Source: Natranaeroarchaeum aerophilus
GTDB taxonomy: Archaea > Halobacteriota > Halobacteria > Halobacteriales > Natronoarchaeaceae
Assembly (NCBI RefSeq): GCF_023638055.1
Contig: NZ_JAKRVY010000004.1
Span: 1-64,000, forward strand
Direction of reading: 5' to 3'
DNA length: 64,000 bases
The position numbers were made by a program, and so were the translations under genes. The notes beneath the pieces are model-generated. The model saw only the letters and a program-made list of their open reading frames with translations, was not told the origin of the DNA and did not search any database. The stretch's first letter is position 1. Each line of letters starts with the position of its first letter. This document shows, piece by piece, positions 55,067 through 63,354 of the stretch.

Positions 55067-55375
55067 ACTCGGTCGTTTGCCGTGTAACCCGCTTAGTTAC
55101 TAACCGGGTATGAACGAACGATTCTGAACGGTTCGAAACACCGCACTCCGGTAACCGGTTACGATGGGGTTTCATCCAAGTATTTTCGGCCTGTGCGATC
55201 AAGCTGCCGGTGTTCGGTGAGTACCCTCACCGTCGCCACCATGCGCCAGTGGCAGTCTCGTGTGGTGTGAACGGGGTAATCCGAACTTATCGAGACCGCG
55301 AGACACGACTGTAGCGACAGTCAGTCCTGACGACACACCGCAGAAGATAACTTCTCTCGACGGATGGTAGCGAGC
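55067..55375. other. Gap before the type I restriction operon
   Basis: About 300 bp with no supported gene. It separates the small zinc-finger gene, read leftward, from hsdM, read rightward, and should hold promoters for both. I see no strong repeat or clear TATA/BRE pair. Confidence 0.5.
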
Positions 55376-56881
55376 ATGACGCTCTCCCTCGAAGACCTGG
55401 ACTCTCATCTGTTCAAATGCGCGGACATCATTCGCGATGCAGTCGACCCGACCGACTACAAGGAGTTCATCCTGCCGTTAGTCTACTACAAGGCGATCTC
55501 CGACGAGTTCGAGAAGCAGTATGAACAGAACGTCGAAGAGTACGGCGACGAGGAGCTGGCACGGAACCCCAGCCTCTATGACGTACCCGTCGTCCCCGAA
55601 GGCTATCTCTGGGAAGATCTCCGAGCAGTCAGCGACAACGTAGACGAGGCACTCAACGAAGCGTTCGACGCTGTAACCGACGAGAACCCCGAACTCACGG
55701 GTGTCTTCCGCGCGGACTACATCGATGCCGACGCGCTGGATGACGATCGGCTCGGTAAACTCGTCGAACACCTCTCTACCCACGATCTCGATCGCGACAG
55801 CATCCCCCCGGACATGCTCGGTGAGGCGTACATGGACCTCGTGCGCCAGTTCGCCGAAGAAGAGGGCAAGTCCGGCGGGCAGTTCTTCACGCCGCCACAC
55901 ATCGTCGAACTCTGTGTCCGACTCGTTGACGAGTTCGAGGACGGCGACACGTTCCACGACCCGACAGTCGGCTCCGGTGGGATGCTCATCGAGGCCGCGC
56001 GCTACTACCGCGAGGAACTCGGCGGTGACCCCTCCAAGCTCCGCTTCACGGGCCAGGAGATCAACCCGGACATCGCGGCCATCGCGAAGATGAACCTCTC
56101 GATCCACGGCCTTCACGGCTCGATCGAGCGTGAGGACTCGCTGTCGAGTCCGGCGTTTACCGACGAAGACCAGAACGAGCTAACGCGGTTCAACAGGGTT
56201 CTCGCCAACTTCCCGTTCTCGGCGGACTGGGCGAAAGACGAACTGCAAGACGACCCCTACGAGCGCTTCGACTGGCACGAGAAGCTCCCACGCGCCGACC
56301 GGGGTGACTACGCGTTCATCATGCACATCGCGAAGCAGTTGAAAACGCCAGAGAAAGACGGCGAGGGCGGGAAGGCGGCGATCGTCATTCCACACGGCGT
56401 GCTGTTCCGCAAGCACGAGGGGCGATACCGAAAGCCGATGCTGGAGAATGATATGGTGGAAGCGGTCGTCGGACTCCCCGAGAACCTATTCCAGAACAAC
56501 TCGATCCCCTCGGGAATTCTCGTGTTGAACACGGACAAGCCAGAGGAGCGAGAGGATGAGGTGCAGTTCATTCACGCCGCCGACGAGGACTTCTACCAGG
56601 AGCTCTCGAACCAGAACGAACTAATCGACGAGGGGCTGGATCACATTGTCGAGAACTTCGAGAACTGGACGACCGAGGAGCGCGTCAGTCGGACGGTTTC
56701 ACTGGAGGAGATTCGGGAGAACGACTACAATCTGAATATCGCGCTGTACGTCGATACGACTGAGCCGGAAGAAGACATAAACGTAGAAGAGGAACTCGGG
56801 AAACTACGCGAGTTACAGGCTGAACGAGACGAGATTGAATCACGCATGAATCAGCACATGAGGGCACTGAATTATGAGTGA
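55376..56881 (+). CDS. hsdM: Type I restriction-modification methyltransferase subunit
   Basis: 501 residues from ATG 55376; an ATG 12 bp earlier (55364) is also in frame. The N-terminal helical domain (LFKCADIIRDAVDPTDYKEF, VYYKAISDEFE) and SAM motif I, HDPTVGSGGMLIEAAR (about residue 193), match HsdM. The catalytic N6-adenine motif is LANFPFSADW (NFPF, a variant of NPPF/Y). KSGGQFFTPPHIVE precedes it. It methylates adenine at the specificity set by HsdS, whose gene overlaps its end by 8 bp. Confidence 0.95.
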   Translation: MTLSLEDLDSHLFKCADIIRDAVDPTDYKEFILPLVYYKAISDEFEKQYEQNVEEYGDEELARNPSLYDVPVVPEGYLWEDLRAVSDNVDEALNEAFDAVTDENPELTGVFRADYIDADALDDDRLGKLVEHLSTHDLDRDSIPPDMLGEAYMDLVRQFAEEEGKSGGQFFTPPHIVELCVRLVDEFEDGDTFHDPTVGSGGMLIEAARYYREELGGDPSKLRFTGQEINPDIAAIAKMNLSIHGLHGSIEREDSLSSPAFTDEDQNELTRFNRVLANFPFSADWAKDELQDDPYERFDWHEKLPRADRGDYAFIMHIAKQLKTPEKDGEGGKAAIVIPHGVLFRKHEGRYRKPMLENDMVEAVVGLPENLFQNNSIPSGILVLNTDKPEEREDEVQFIHAADEDFYQELSNQNELIDEGLDHIVENFENWTTEERVSRTVSLEEIRENDYNLNIALYVDTTEPEEDINVEEELGKLRELQAERDEIESRMNQHMRALNYE

Positions 56882-58193
56882 AGAAGCAACCTTGGATGAT
56901 TTCACCGAGACTGCTGAAGAGGCAGAGTCGGGAGAGGATGGTGAACAAGAACTCTTCGGGTTGGGGGAGATACCGGCATATTGGACAATTGACTCGCTCG
57001 CGGATATAGCCGAAATTATCCCGGGAAACTCACCCCCTTCGTCTACCTACAACGAGGAAGGAGAAGGGCTTCCATTCTTCCAAGGCAATTCAGAGTTCGG
57101 ACACTTCCACCCCAAGGCAGATACATGGTGTTCGGACCCTCGGAAAGAAGCCGAAAAGAATGATGTGCTGATGAGCATTCGCGCTCCGGTTGGGGACCTG
57201 AATATCGCTGATAGGAACTGCTGTATCGGGCGTGGACTTGCGGCCCTAAGACCAGAAACTGTCAGTGGACTCTACCTCTTCTACAATCTTGCAGAACGAA
57301 GGCCATGGCTTTCCCGTCTTGCTACTGGTAGTACATTTAAATCCGTCACAAAAAACGACCTACAGTTGCTTGATGTTCCGATTCCACCACTCTCGGAACA
57401 GCGCAAAATCGCCACCGTATTCCACAACGTTGACCAAGCAATTCAGAAGACCGAAAAAACTACTTCTCAACTGGGCCGAGTAAAAGAAGGTCTGTCTCAA
57501 ACCCTATTTTCAGAGGGGTACCGAAACCACAGCCAATTCAAATCAACCAAGTACGGTGAAGTACCAGAGAGTTGGCGTGTTTTGAAACTTGCTGAGATAA
57601 CATCTCAGATCCAAGCCGGTGGCACACCCGATACTAATGAACCAGAGTATTATGGCGGTGACATTCCTTGGGTTAAGACCGGAGAATTGTCGCAGTACCG
57701 TGTGAAGGAAACAGAGCAAAATATCACTGAAAAAGGATTCCAAGAATCTACGGCACGACTGTTCTCGCCCGGAACAATCTTAATCGCAATGTACGGGGCA
57801 ACAACCGGAGAGGTATCTCTGCTTGATATTGAGGCTACAACGAATCAGGCATGTTGCGGTGTTGTTACTACTGATGATATGAAACCTGAATTTTTATTCC
57901 ATCAACTGAACTATCTCTCTAACCACCTCAAATCGTTGAGCGCAGGGTCAGGTCAGCAGAATATTAGTAAAGGAATCATCGAAAAGTTCGATGTAGTCGT
58001 TCCGCCAGTTGAAGAACAGAGTTCAATAGTTAGTGTATTGAATAGCGTGGACGAATCTATCTCGGAAAATAAGTCTGCGAAGAGGCAATATCAGCGCCTC
58101 AAACAAGGCCTCATGCAAGACCTCCTCTCCGGAACAGTCAGAACGACCGACACTACCATAGAGGTCCCCGACGAGATCGCACAGTATGGATAG
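56874..58193 (+). CDS. hsdS: Type I restriction-modification specificity subunit
   Basis: 439 residues. Two target-recognition domains begin LFGLGEIPAYWTIDSLADIA and TKYGEVPESWRVLKLAEI. Each is followed by a conserved helix that sets the spacer length: PPLSEQRKIATVFHNVDQAI and PPVEEQSSIVSVLNSVDESI. The two halves define the two parts of the DNA site, which cannot be read here. It is A+T-richer and has different codon use from its neighbours, as hsdS genes often are after exchange. It overlaps hsdM by 8 bp. The end reads VPDEIAQYG. Confidence 0.95.
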   Translation: MSEEATLDDFTETAEEAESGEDGEQELFGLGEIPAYWTIDSLADIAEIIPGNSPPSSTYNEEGEGLPFFQGNSEFGHFHPKADTWCSDPRKEAEKNDVLMSIRAPVGDLNIADRNCCIGRGLAALRPETVSGLYLFYNLAERRPWLSRLATGSTFKSVTKNDLQLLDVPIPPLSEQRKIATVFHNVDQAIQKTEKTTSQLGRVKEGLSQTLFSEGYRNHSQFKSTKYGEVPESWRVLKLAEITSQIQAGGTPDTNEPEYYGGDIPWVKTGELSQYRVKETEQNITEKGFQESTARLFSPGTILIAMYGATTGEVSLLDIEATTNQACCGVVTTDDMKPEFLFHQLNYLSNHLKSLSAGSGQQNISKGIIEKFDVVVPPVEEQSSIVSVLNSVDESISENKSAKRQYQRLKQGLMQDLLSGTVRTTDTTIEVPDEIAQYG

Positions 58194-58199
58194 CCTCTG

Positions 58200-58865
58200 A
58201 TGTACCGCGTGTCGGTCAAGCAGTCAGCCGTACAATCAAACGATGCTGTTGCAGACATCGTGGAGGAACAGGGGGCAGTCCTTGAGTTTCAGTCACGAAC
58301 GGAGGCAGAAACGCTCGCACGGCGTCTGAGCCACTCTGGGGATCACGTAGGGATTCAGAAAGTCGCTCCCCAGGACCCCGAAGACGTGGATGGCTACCTG
58401 ATCTCCTCGCCCAAACGCTATACCTCGGAGCCGAAAGAGTCGACAGTGACTGGGCTGACATTCGATGTCGGGCCGAATCAGTACGGTGAACTGGGAGAGG
58501 CGCTGGTGTGTGGCTCCTACGGCCTGTCGCCCGGGATACAGTACTACTTGTACAACGAACTGGAGGGCATCGAAGAGGAAACCCACCGTCTCCGCGGCAC
58601 TGACGACGCGCAGCTTCCGGACGACATCAGAGCGGACGTGTCGTGGTCGCCGGACTGTGTGGTGCGGGTCCGATCGAGAGCCGACTGGCGTATCGTCGAA
58701 CAGTATTTTTGCGAGATCAAGACCGGAGACGCATCGTTCGAGCGCAATCAGGTCCGTGGCATGAAGGCAGTCGCTCGCGGGTACGGCGTTCTGAAGATTC
58801 GGGTCGTCATTGACGCCCTGCCGGACGAGTACACGGTCCGGATAACGGAAGTTCACTCGGAGTAG
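58200..58865 (+). CDS. Putative PD-(D/E)XK nuclease-fold protein within the hsd locus
   Basis: 221 residues, 6 bp after hsdS, so probably in the same operon. The centre fits a PD-(D/E)XK nuclease: PDCVVRVRSR (P151, D152), a strand, then CEIKTGDASFERNQVRGMKA with E172, K174 and a downstream Gln (Q184). An upstream Glu in YGELGEALVCGSYG could be the extra acidic residue. The family is one I do not know by name. Possible roles are an extra effector nuclease of the type I system or a DNA-end processing protein. The nuclease call is by motif, not a search. Confidence 0.6.
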   Translation: MYRVSVKQSAVQSNDAVADIVEEQGAVLEFQSRTEAETLARRLSHSGDHVGIQKVAPQDPEDVDGYLISSPKRYTSEPKESTVTGLTFDVGPNQYGELGEALVCGSYGLSPGIQYYLYNELEGIEEETHRLRGTDDAQLPDDIRADVSWSPDCVVRVRSRADWRIVEQYFCEIKTGDASFERNQVRGMKAVARGYGVLKIRVVIDALPDEYTVRITEVHSE

Positions 58866-58889
58866 CTGGTTGGATAGGTCGTCTCCGAC

Positions 58890-58948
58890 GATGTCCTAAT
58901 CACTGGCGTCAACGCGAGATCACCGACGAAATCGCCCAGCATGGCTGA
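58890..58948 (+). pseudogene. Relic of a second hsdS C-terminus
   Basis: A short segment ends EITDEIAQHG and a stop, against the intact hsdS end VPDEIAQYG and stop. Just before it, in a shifted frame, LITGVNAR resembles LLSGTVRT of the intact gene. So the tail of another hsdS survives, with a small indel. It suggests a past duplication or replacement of the specificity gene at this locus. Confidence 0.55.
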
Positions 58949-59106
58949 CACCATCGGTTCACGGGAGCAAGGACCTTTCCACAACTGCTGTTGATCGTGC
59001 AGCACCAGGAATCCATGTCGTATCGACCGGCCACGGGCTCGAAGAGGTACCAGAAGTAGTGCTCACAGGCGGAACACTTACCTGCTATTGAACTGATTAA
59101 TGGTTC

Positions 59107-59796
59107 ATGAACCGCAAAACAGTTCGGTCGGGAGATGGATGTGAGGGAACGTACGTTTGCCTCCCGATTCCACTCGGTGATCGCGAGGCGTTCCGACACC
59201 GCGCAACAGCTGACATCCTCCATATACTCGCTGATAACCCGGACAGGGCGTTCTCGAATCGGGAACTCCATCGATTGACGGACCGCGGAATGTCGAGCGT
59301 GAACGCCGCCGTTCTCTCGCTCGAAGCCCTCGGTATCATTCGCGTCGATCGCGACGGACGGTCAAACGCCGTCCAGATTCACCCGGAGCGATTCGTTCGC
59401 AGCGATGATCCAGTTACCACGATCCCACAGACCGAGTTCCACGACCCAGTGCGAACTGTTCGGGATCGGCTTGTAGAGCGTATTGGTGAGCAGGCAGCCA
59501 TCGTGTTGTTCGGAAGTGTCGCCCGCGGCGAGGCCGACCGGGCAAGCGATATCGATGTCTTCGTTATCGTTGGTGATGGCCGCATGGCAGCACAACGAGC
59601 GGCCCACAGTATCGAGGACGAGATTACGTCGGAACAGTTCGATGGTGATCGATTCGAGCCGCACATTGTCGTCGAAACGCGGGAGTCAGCAGTAACACAC
59701 GACCGAATCCGTACCGTACTGGTGGAGGGGATCACGCTTCAGGACGCCCCGGTTCTCGACGCGGTGAAACAGGAGGTGTTCGCGAATGGGACTTGA
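59107..59796 (+). CDS. wHTH-nucleotidyltransferase (MNT) protein
   Basis: 229 residues. An N-terminal winged helix (FRHRATADILHILADNPDRA, LHRLTDRGMSSVNAAVLSLE) is fused to a minimal nucleotidyltransferase domain: FGSVARGEADRASDIDVFVI with G136, S137 and the metal pair D148, D150. In MntA-type antitoxins this enzyme adds AMP to its HEPN partner. The next gene, a HEPN protein, overlaps the end by 11 bp. The pair sits between hsdS and hsdR. The wHTH fusion suggests it also binds DNA, perhaps for autoregulation. Confidence 0.85.
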   Translation: MNRKTVRSGDGCEGTYVCLPIPLGDREAFRHRATADILHILADNPDRAFSNRELHRLTDRGMSSVNAAVLSLEALGIIRVDRDGRSNAVQIHPERFVRSDDPVTTIPQTEFHDPVRTVRDRLVERIGEQAAIVLFGSVARGEADRASDIDVFVIVGDGRMAAQRAAHSIEDEITSEQFDGDRFEPHIVVETRESAVTHDRIRTVLVEGITLQDAPVLDAVKQEVFANGT

Positions 59797-60304
59797 AGCG
59801 GTTGTTGCTGCTGTCGAACACGTCGAGTCGTTGTTAGCCGACGAGGAGACCGGCCCTGTCCAGGATTCGTTGTCCTGGCAGCAGACGGATGCTGACGTGC
59901 AACTGGGGAAAGCCTGTGCGATGCTGGGAACGTGCCGACAGTTACGCGACGGAACGAACAACTACGTCAGTATCGTCGAGTTGTCGTTCAATGCGATCGA
60001 ACGGTCGTTCCAGTTCTATTTGGTAGATCAGACTGCGGCAGAGTCATCTGATTTCAGAAAACATGAGCAAGTGTTCGAGGATATCGAAAATCGTGGGGTA
60101 TTTTCCGATACAGGTGTGGCCGCCCGAATTGATGCGTTCCGGTCGGAGCATCGTGCCCGAATCTATTACGATATTGATCGGCCCGGCCGAGATCTGGCAG
60201 TGGGGATGCACGAGCTAGCTGAGGAAGTCCATTCGTACGCTGTCGAGTTTGCGGATGCGCAGTCTCGATGTAACTGCAACGAGCGCCACGAGAGCAAGCC
60301 ATGA
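59786..60304 (+). CDS. HEPN-domain protein, partner of the nucleotidyltransferase
   Basis: 172 residues, start ATG 59786 with a strong Shine-Dalgarno AGGAGGTG at 59771-59778. It is helical throughout. The HEPN RNase site, usually R-x4-6-H with a following Tyr, is here RSEHRARIYYD (residues 119-129); the His at the strict position is replaced by Tyr, though H122 is close by. It may be an altered or inactive toxin, or use H122. The 11-bp overlap with the MNT gene supports a type VII-like toxin-antitoxin module. Confidence 0.7.
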   Translation: MGLEAVVAAVEHVESLLADEETGPVQDSLSWQQTDADVQLGKACAMLGTCRQLRDGTNNYVSIVELSFNAIERSFQFYLVDQTAAESSDFRKHEQVFEDIENRGVFSDTGVAARIDAFRSEHRARIYYDIDRPGRDLAVGMHELAEEVHSYAVEFADAQSRCNCNERHESKP

Positions 60305-60396
60305 CGCTGTTGTATGGCGTCCGAGATGGTCGAATCTGTCTCATCCTGACATAGTAATCGATAGACACATCCGGTAAGCGAACAAACACGACGGTA

Positions 60397-63354
60397 ATGG
60401 TTAGCACTCCCAACGAAGGCGGCGTCGAGCGGTCCCTCCTCTCGTGGCTCGACGGCGTCGGTTGGGAAACTCATGGGAAAGACGGCGGACAGGGGGCCAA
60501 GGTCCTTGACGAGACACACGATCGCAAGCAAAAGGAGGTCATCTACTGGGATCTGCTAGAAGAGCAACTGATCGCGCTCAACGACGAGATCACCGAGGAC
60601 AACGTCGGCACATTCACCACATCCCTCCGGCGGGACCTCGATCACGACAACTTGCTCGCTGGTAACCAGCATTTTCACGAACTACTGACGAAAGGCAAGA
60701 CGTTCACCGTCCAGACCGACAAGAACGGAAAAGAGACGGTCTACGTTGATCTGATCGACTTCGAGACCCCGGAGGCCAATCGCTTCCACGCGGTCAACCA
60801 GTTCTCCGTCTCGCGCGGGACGACGATCCGTCCTGACGTGACGCTGTTCGTCAACGGGATCCCGCTGGTGACGATGGAGCTGAAAAGTCTCGCGCAGGAC
60901 AACGACTACTACGACGCCATCACGGACCTTCAGGAGTACGAGGAGGACGTCCCCCGGCTGTTCGTTCCGGGGCTGTTCAACGTCGCCGCCGACACGATGG
61001 AGCTTCGCTACGGGGCCGTGGGCGCACCGGGCGAGTTCTACGAGCCGTGGAATGAAGCGCCCGCGGAGTATGCCGCCGAAGAGAACCGGATGAAACAGGC
61101 GACGCAGGCGTTGTGTAATCCGGGGACCCTCCTGGACGTACTGAAGAACTTCGTCTTCTTCGAGGAACGGCCCGGCGGTGACGCCAAGATCATCCCGCGG
61201 TACATGCAGTACTACGCGGTCAACCGGATCCTCGATCGCGTCCGGCGCGGTGAACACGACCGCGGACTCATCTGGCACACGCAGGGATCGGGCAAGTCGT
61301 TCACGATGCTCTACGCCGCGGAGAACCTACTCTCCGGAAGTGCCGCCCGCAATCCGCAGGTCTTCATCATCGTCGATACGGACAAGCTCAACAGCCAGAT
61401 GCGCGACCAGCTGGCAAACCTCTCGCTTTCGCACTGGACTGAAGCCGAGAGTATCGATCACCTTCAGGAACTCATCGAGGAGGGCAGTAGCCAGCTCGTT
61501 TTGACGACTATCCAGAAGTTCCAGGACGTGGAACCGGACGTGCAAGGGAACAACGAGGTCGTGGTCATGTCCGATGAGGCCCATCGGTTCATGGAGGCCG
61601 ACCTTGGGAGCCGACTTGATGCCGCGCTTCCCGACAGTACCCACTTCGGGTTTACCGGAACGCCCGTCCGCGAAGGGGAACGCGAGAAGGACAAGAACAC
61701 CTTCCGTGAGTTCAGCCCAGAGGGCGAGGATTACCTCCATCGCTACTCGGTCAAGCAGGGGATCGACGACGGCCTGATCCTGCCAGTCTACTTCACGCTC
61801 CGCCACGAGATGGAGTGGGAGGTCTCCGAAGACGCTCTCGACGAACAGTTCGAGCAGGAGTTCCGCGGCATGACGACCGAGGAGAAACGAGAATTCATCA
61901 AGGATAACGTGACCAGCCGGACTATGGCGGAGATCGAACCCCGCGTGGACCGCGCTGTCGAGGAGATCGATGAACACTACAGCGAGAAGGTCGCTCCCAA
62001 CGGCTGGAAGGGGATGGTCGTGACGCCAAGCCGTCGGTCGGCCGCGATGTACGGCGAACGCCTTCAGGAGCGCCGCGGTGAGGACGCTGTCGAGGTACTC
62101 TACACAGCGACGAAGGACGACCCGGACCTCATCCAGCAGTTCCACACCGAAAACGAGGAACGCGACCAGATCGTCAAGCGATTCAAGGATCCAGACGAGA
62201 ACCCGAGCCTGCTGGTCGTCCACGACATGCTGTTGACCGGGTTTGACGCCCCGATCCTGAAGACGATGTATCTCGACCGAAACCTCAAAAACCACAATCT
62301 CATGCAGGCGATCGCCCGGACCAACCGGGTTGCCGAAAACAAGGAGAACGGCGAGATCGTTGATTTCCAGGGCGTCTTCGAGAACATCGACGAGGCCCTC
62401 GATTACGACGCAGAGACGAAGGCCTACGCCGCTCGTGACAAGGAGGAGCTGTACGACGACCTGATCGATCAACTGGAGTCCGTCGTAGACATTTTCGATG
62501 GCATTCCGATGGACGACTCGCAGGAAGCGACCAACGAGGCCGTCAACCGAATTAGCAAGCACCCCGAGCGACGGCAGTTCAAGCAGGGATTCCGCCGCCT
62601 CCAGAATCTCTACGAATCCGTCGCGCCGGACCGCCGTCTGATCGAGGACGGGATTCAGGACCAGTACAAGTGGCTCAGCAAGATACAGGTCGCCTTCCAG
62701 CGCACCACGTCGGGAACGGAGAGTCCTGAAGAGGATATGCAGGAGAAGACTCGCGAGATCCTCAACGAGAACGTTGACGTAGGCAAGATTCGCGACGACT
62801 TTCCAACATACAAGCTCGGAGAGGAGTACCTCGAAGACGTCGAAGAACTCGACAATCCGGGGGTGAAAGCGTCCCAGATCGCACACGCCACACAGGACCA
62901 TCTTCATCCGCGGATGGGGCAGAACCCACGGTATCAGCGACTTAGCGAGCGCGTTACCGAAATCGTTGAACGCTGGCAGGGGAAAGATCTCTCCGATCCT
63001 GAAGCGGTTGAGGCGCTGAAGTCCGTCGAGAAGGAGGTACTCGAAGTAGAGGAGGAAGCAGGTGAGGAGGCCGCTGAACGGGCGACCTATGCCATTGAAA
63101 CGCACCTGACCGAAGAATACGACGATGCTCTCGAAGACGACGAGAACGCCGCGGAGCTTGCGGCCGCTATCGTGGAAACCTTCGAGGACCGCATTGATTA
63201 CGGGTATCCCGGATGGGAGACGACACAGTCTACCGAACAGCAGATCACGAAACTCGTCTTCGACGTGGTGATCAAAGAGTTCGACCGTGCCGACCTCATT
63301 TCGGGATCGTTCGAGGACGATATTCGGACGTACCTGATCAGCAATTATGTCTGA
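60397..63354 (+). CDS. hsdR: Type I restriction enzyme, endonuclease/translocase subunit
   Basis: 985 residues. The N-terminal PD-(D/E)XK nuclease is RPDVTLFVNG and TMELKS (D147, E161, K163). The helicase motor follows: Walker A WHTQGSGKSFTM (about 293), DEAH in MSDEAHRFME (about 391), FTGTP, LLVVHDMLLTGFDAP and ARTNRV. The C-terminal helical domain (about 760-985) joins it to HsdM/HsdS. It translocates DNA and cuts when the site is unmodified. It follows the HEPN gene by 92 bp, and the next gene overlaps its end. Confidence 0.95.
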   Translation: MVSTPNEGGVERSLLSWLDGVGWETHGKDGGQGAKVLDETHDRKQKEVIYWDLLEEQLIALNDEITEDNVGTFTTSLRRDLDHDNLLAGNQHFHELLTKGKTFTVQTDKNGKETVYVDLIDFETPEANRFHAVNQFSVSRGTTIRPDVTLFVNGIPLVTMELKSLAQDNDYYDAITDLQEYEEDVPRLFVPGLFNVAADTMELRYGAVGAPGEFYEPWNEAPAEYAAEENRMKQATQALCNPGTLLDVLKNFVFFEERPGGDAKIIPRYMQYYAVNRILDRVRRGEHDRGLIWHTQGSGKSFTMLYAAENLLSGSAARNPQVFIIVDTDKLNSQMRDQLANLSLSHWTEAESIDHLQELIEEGSSQLVLTTIQKFQDVEPDVQGNNEVVVMSDEAHRFMEADLGSRLDAALPDSTHFGFTGTPVREGEREKDKNTFREFSPEGEDYLHRYSVKQGIDDGLILPVYFTLRHEMEWEVSEDALDEQFEQEFRGMTTEEKREFIKDNVTSRTMAEIEPRVDRAVEEIDEHYSEKVAPNGWKGMVVTPSRRSAAMYGERLQERRGEDAVEVLYTATKDDPDLIQQFHTENEERDQIVKRFKDPDENPSLLVVHDMLLTGFDAPILKTMYLDRNLKNHNLMQAIARTNRVAENKENGEIVDFQGVFENIDEALDYDAETKAYAARDKEELYDDLIDQLESVVDIFDGIPMDDSQEATNEAVNRISKHPERRQFKQGFRRLQNLYESVAPDRRLIEDGIQDQYKWLSKIQVAFQRTTSGTESPEEDMQEKTREILNENVDVGKIRDDFPTYKLGEEYLEDVEELDNPGVKASQIAHATQDHLHPRMGQNPRYQRLSERVTEIVERWQGKDLSDPEAVEALKSVEKEVLEVEEEAGEEAAERATYAIETHLTEEYDDALEDDENAAELAAAIVETFEDRIDYGYPGWETTQSTEQQITKLVFDVVIKEFDRADLISGSFEDDIRTYLISNYV

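Noticed and set aside
58909-59271. A Cys-rich minus-strand frame
   Set aside because: It has several CxxC-like pairs but runs through the hsdS relic and opposes the start of the MNT gene; composition is not typical of a halophile protein.
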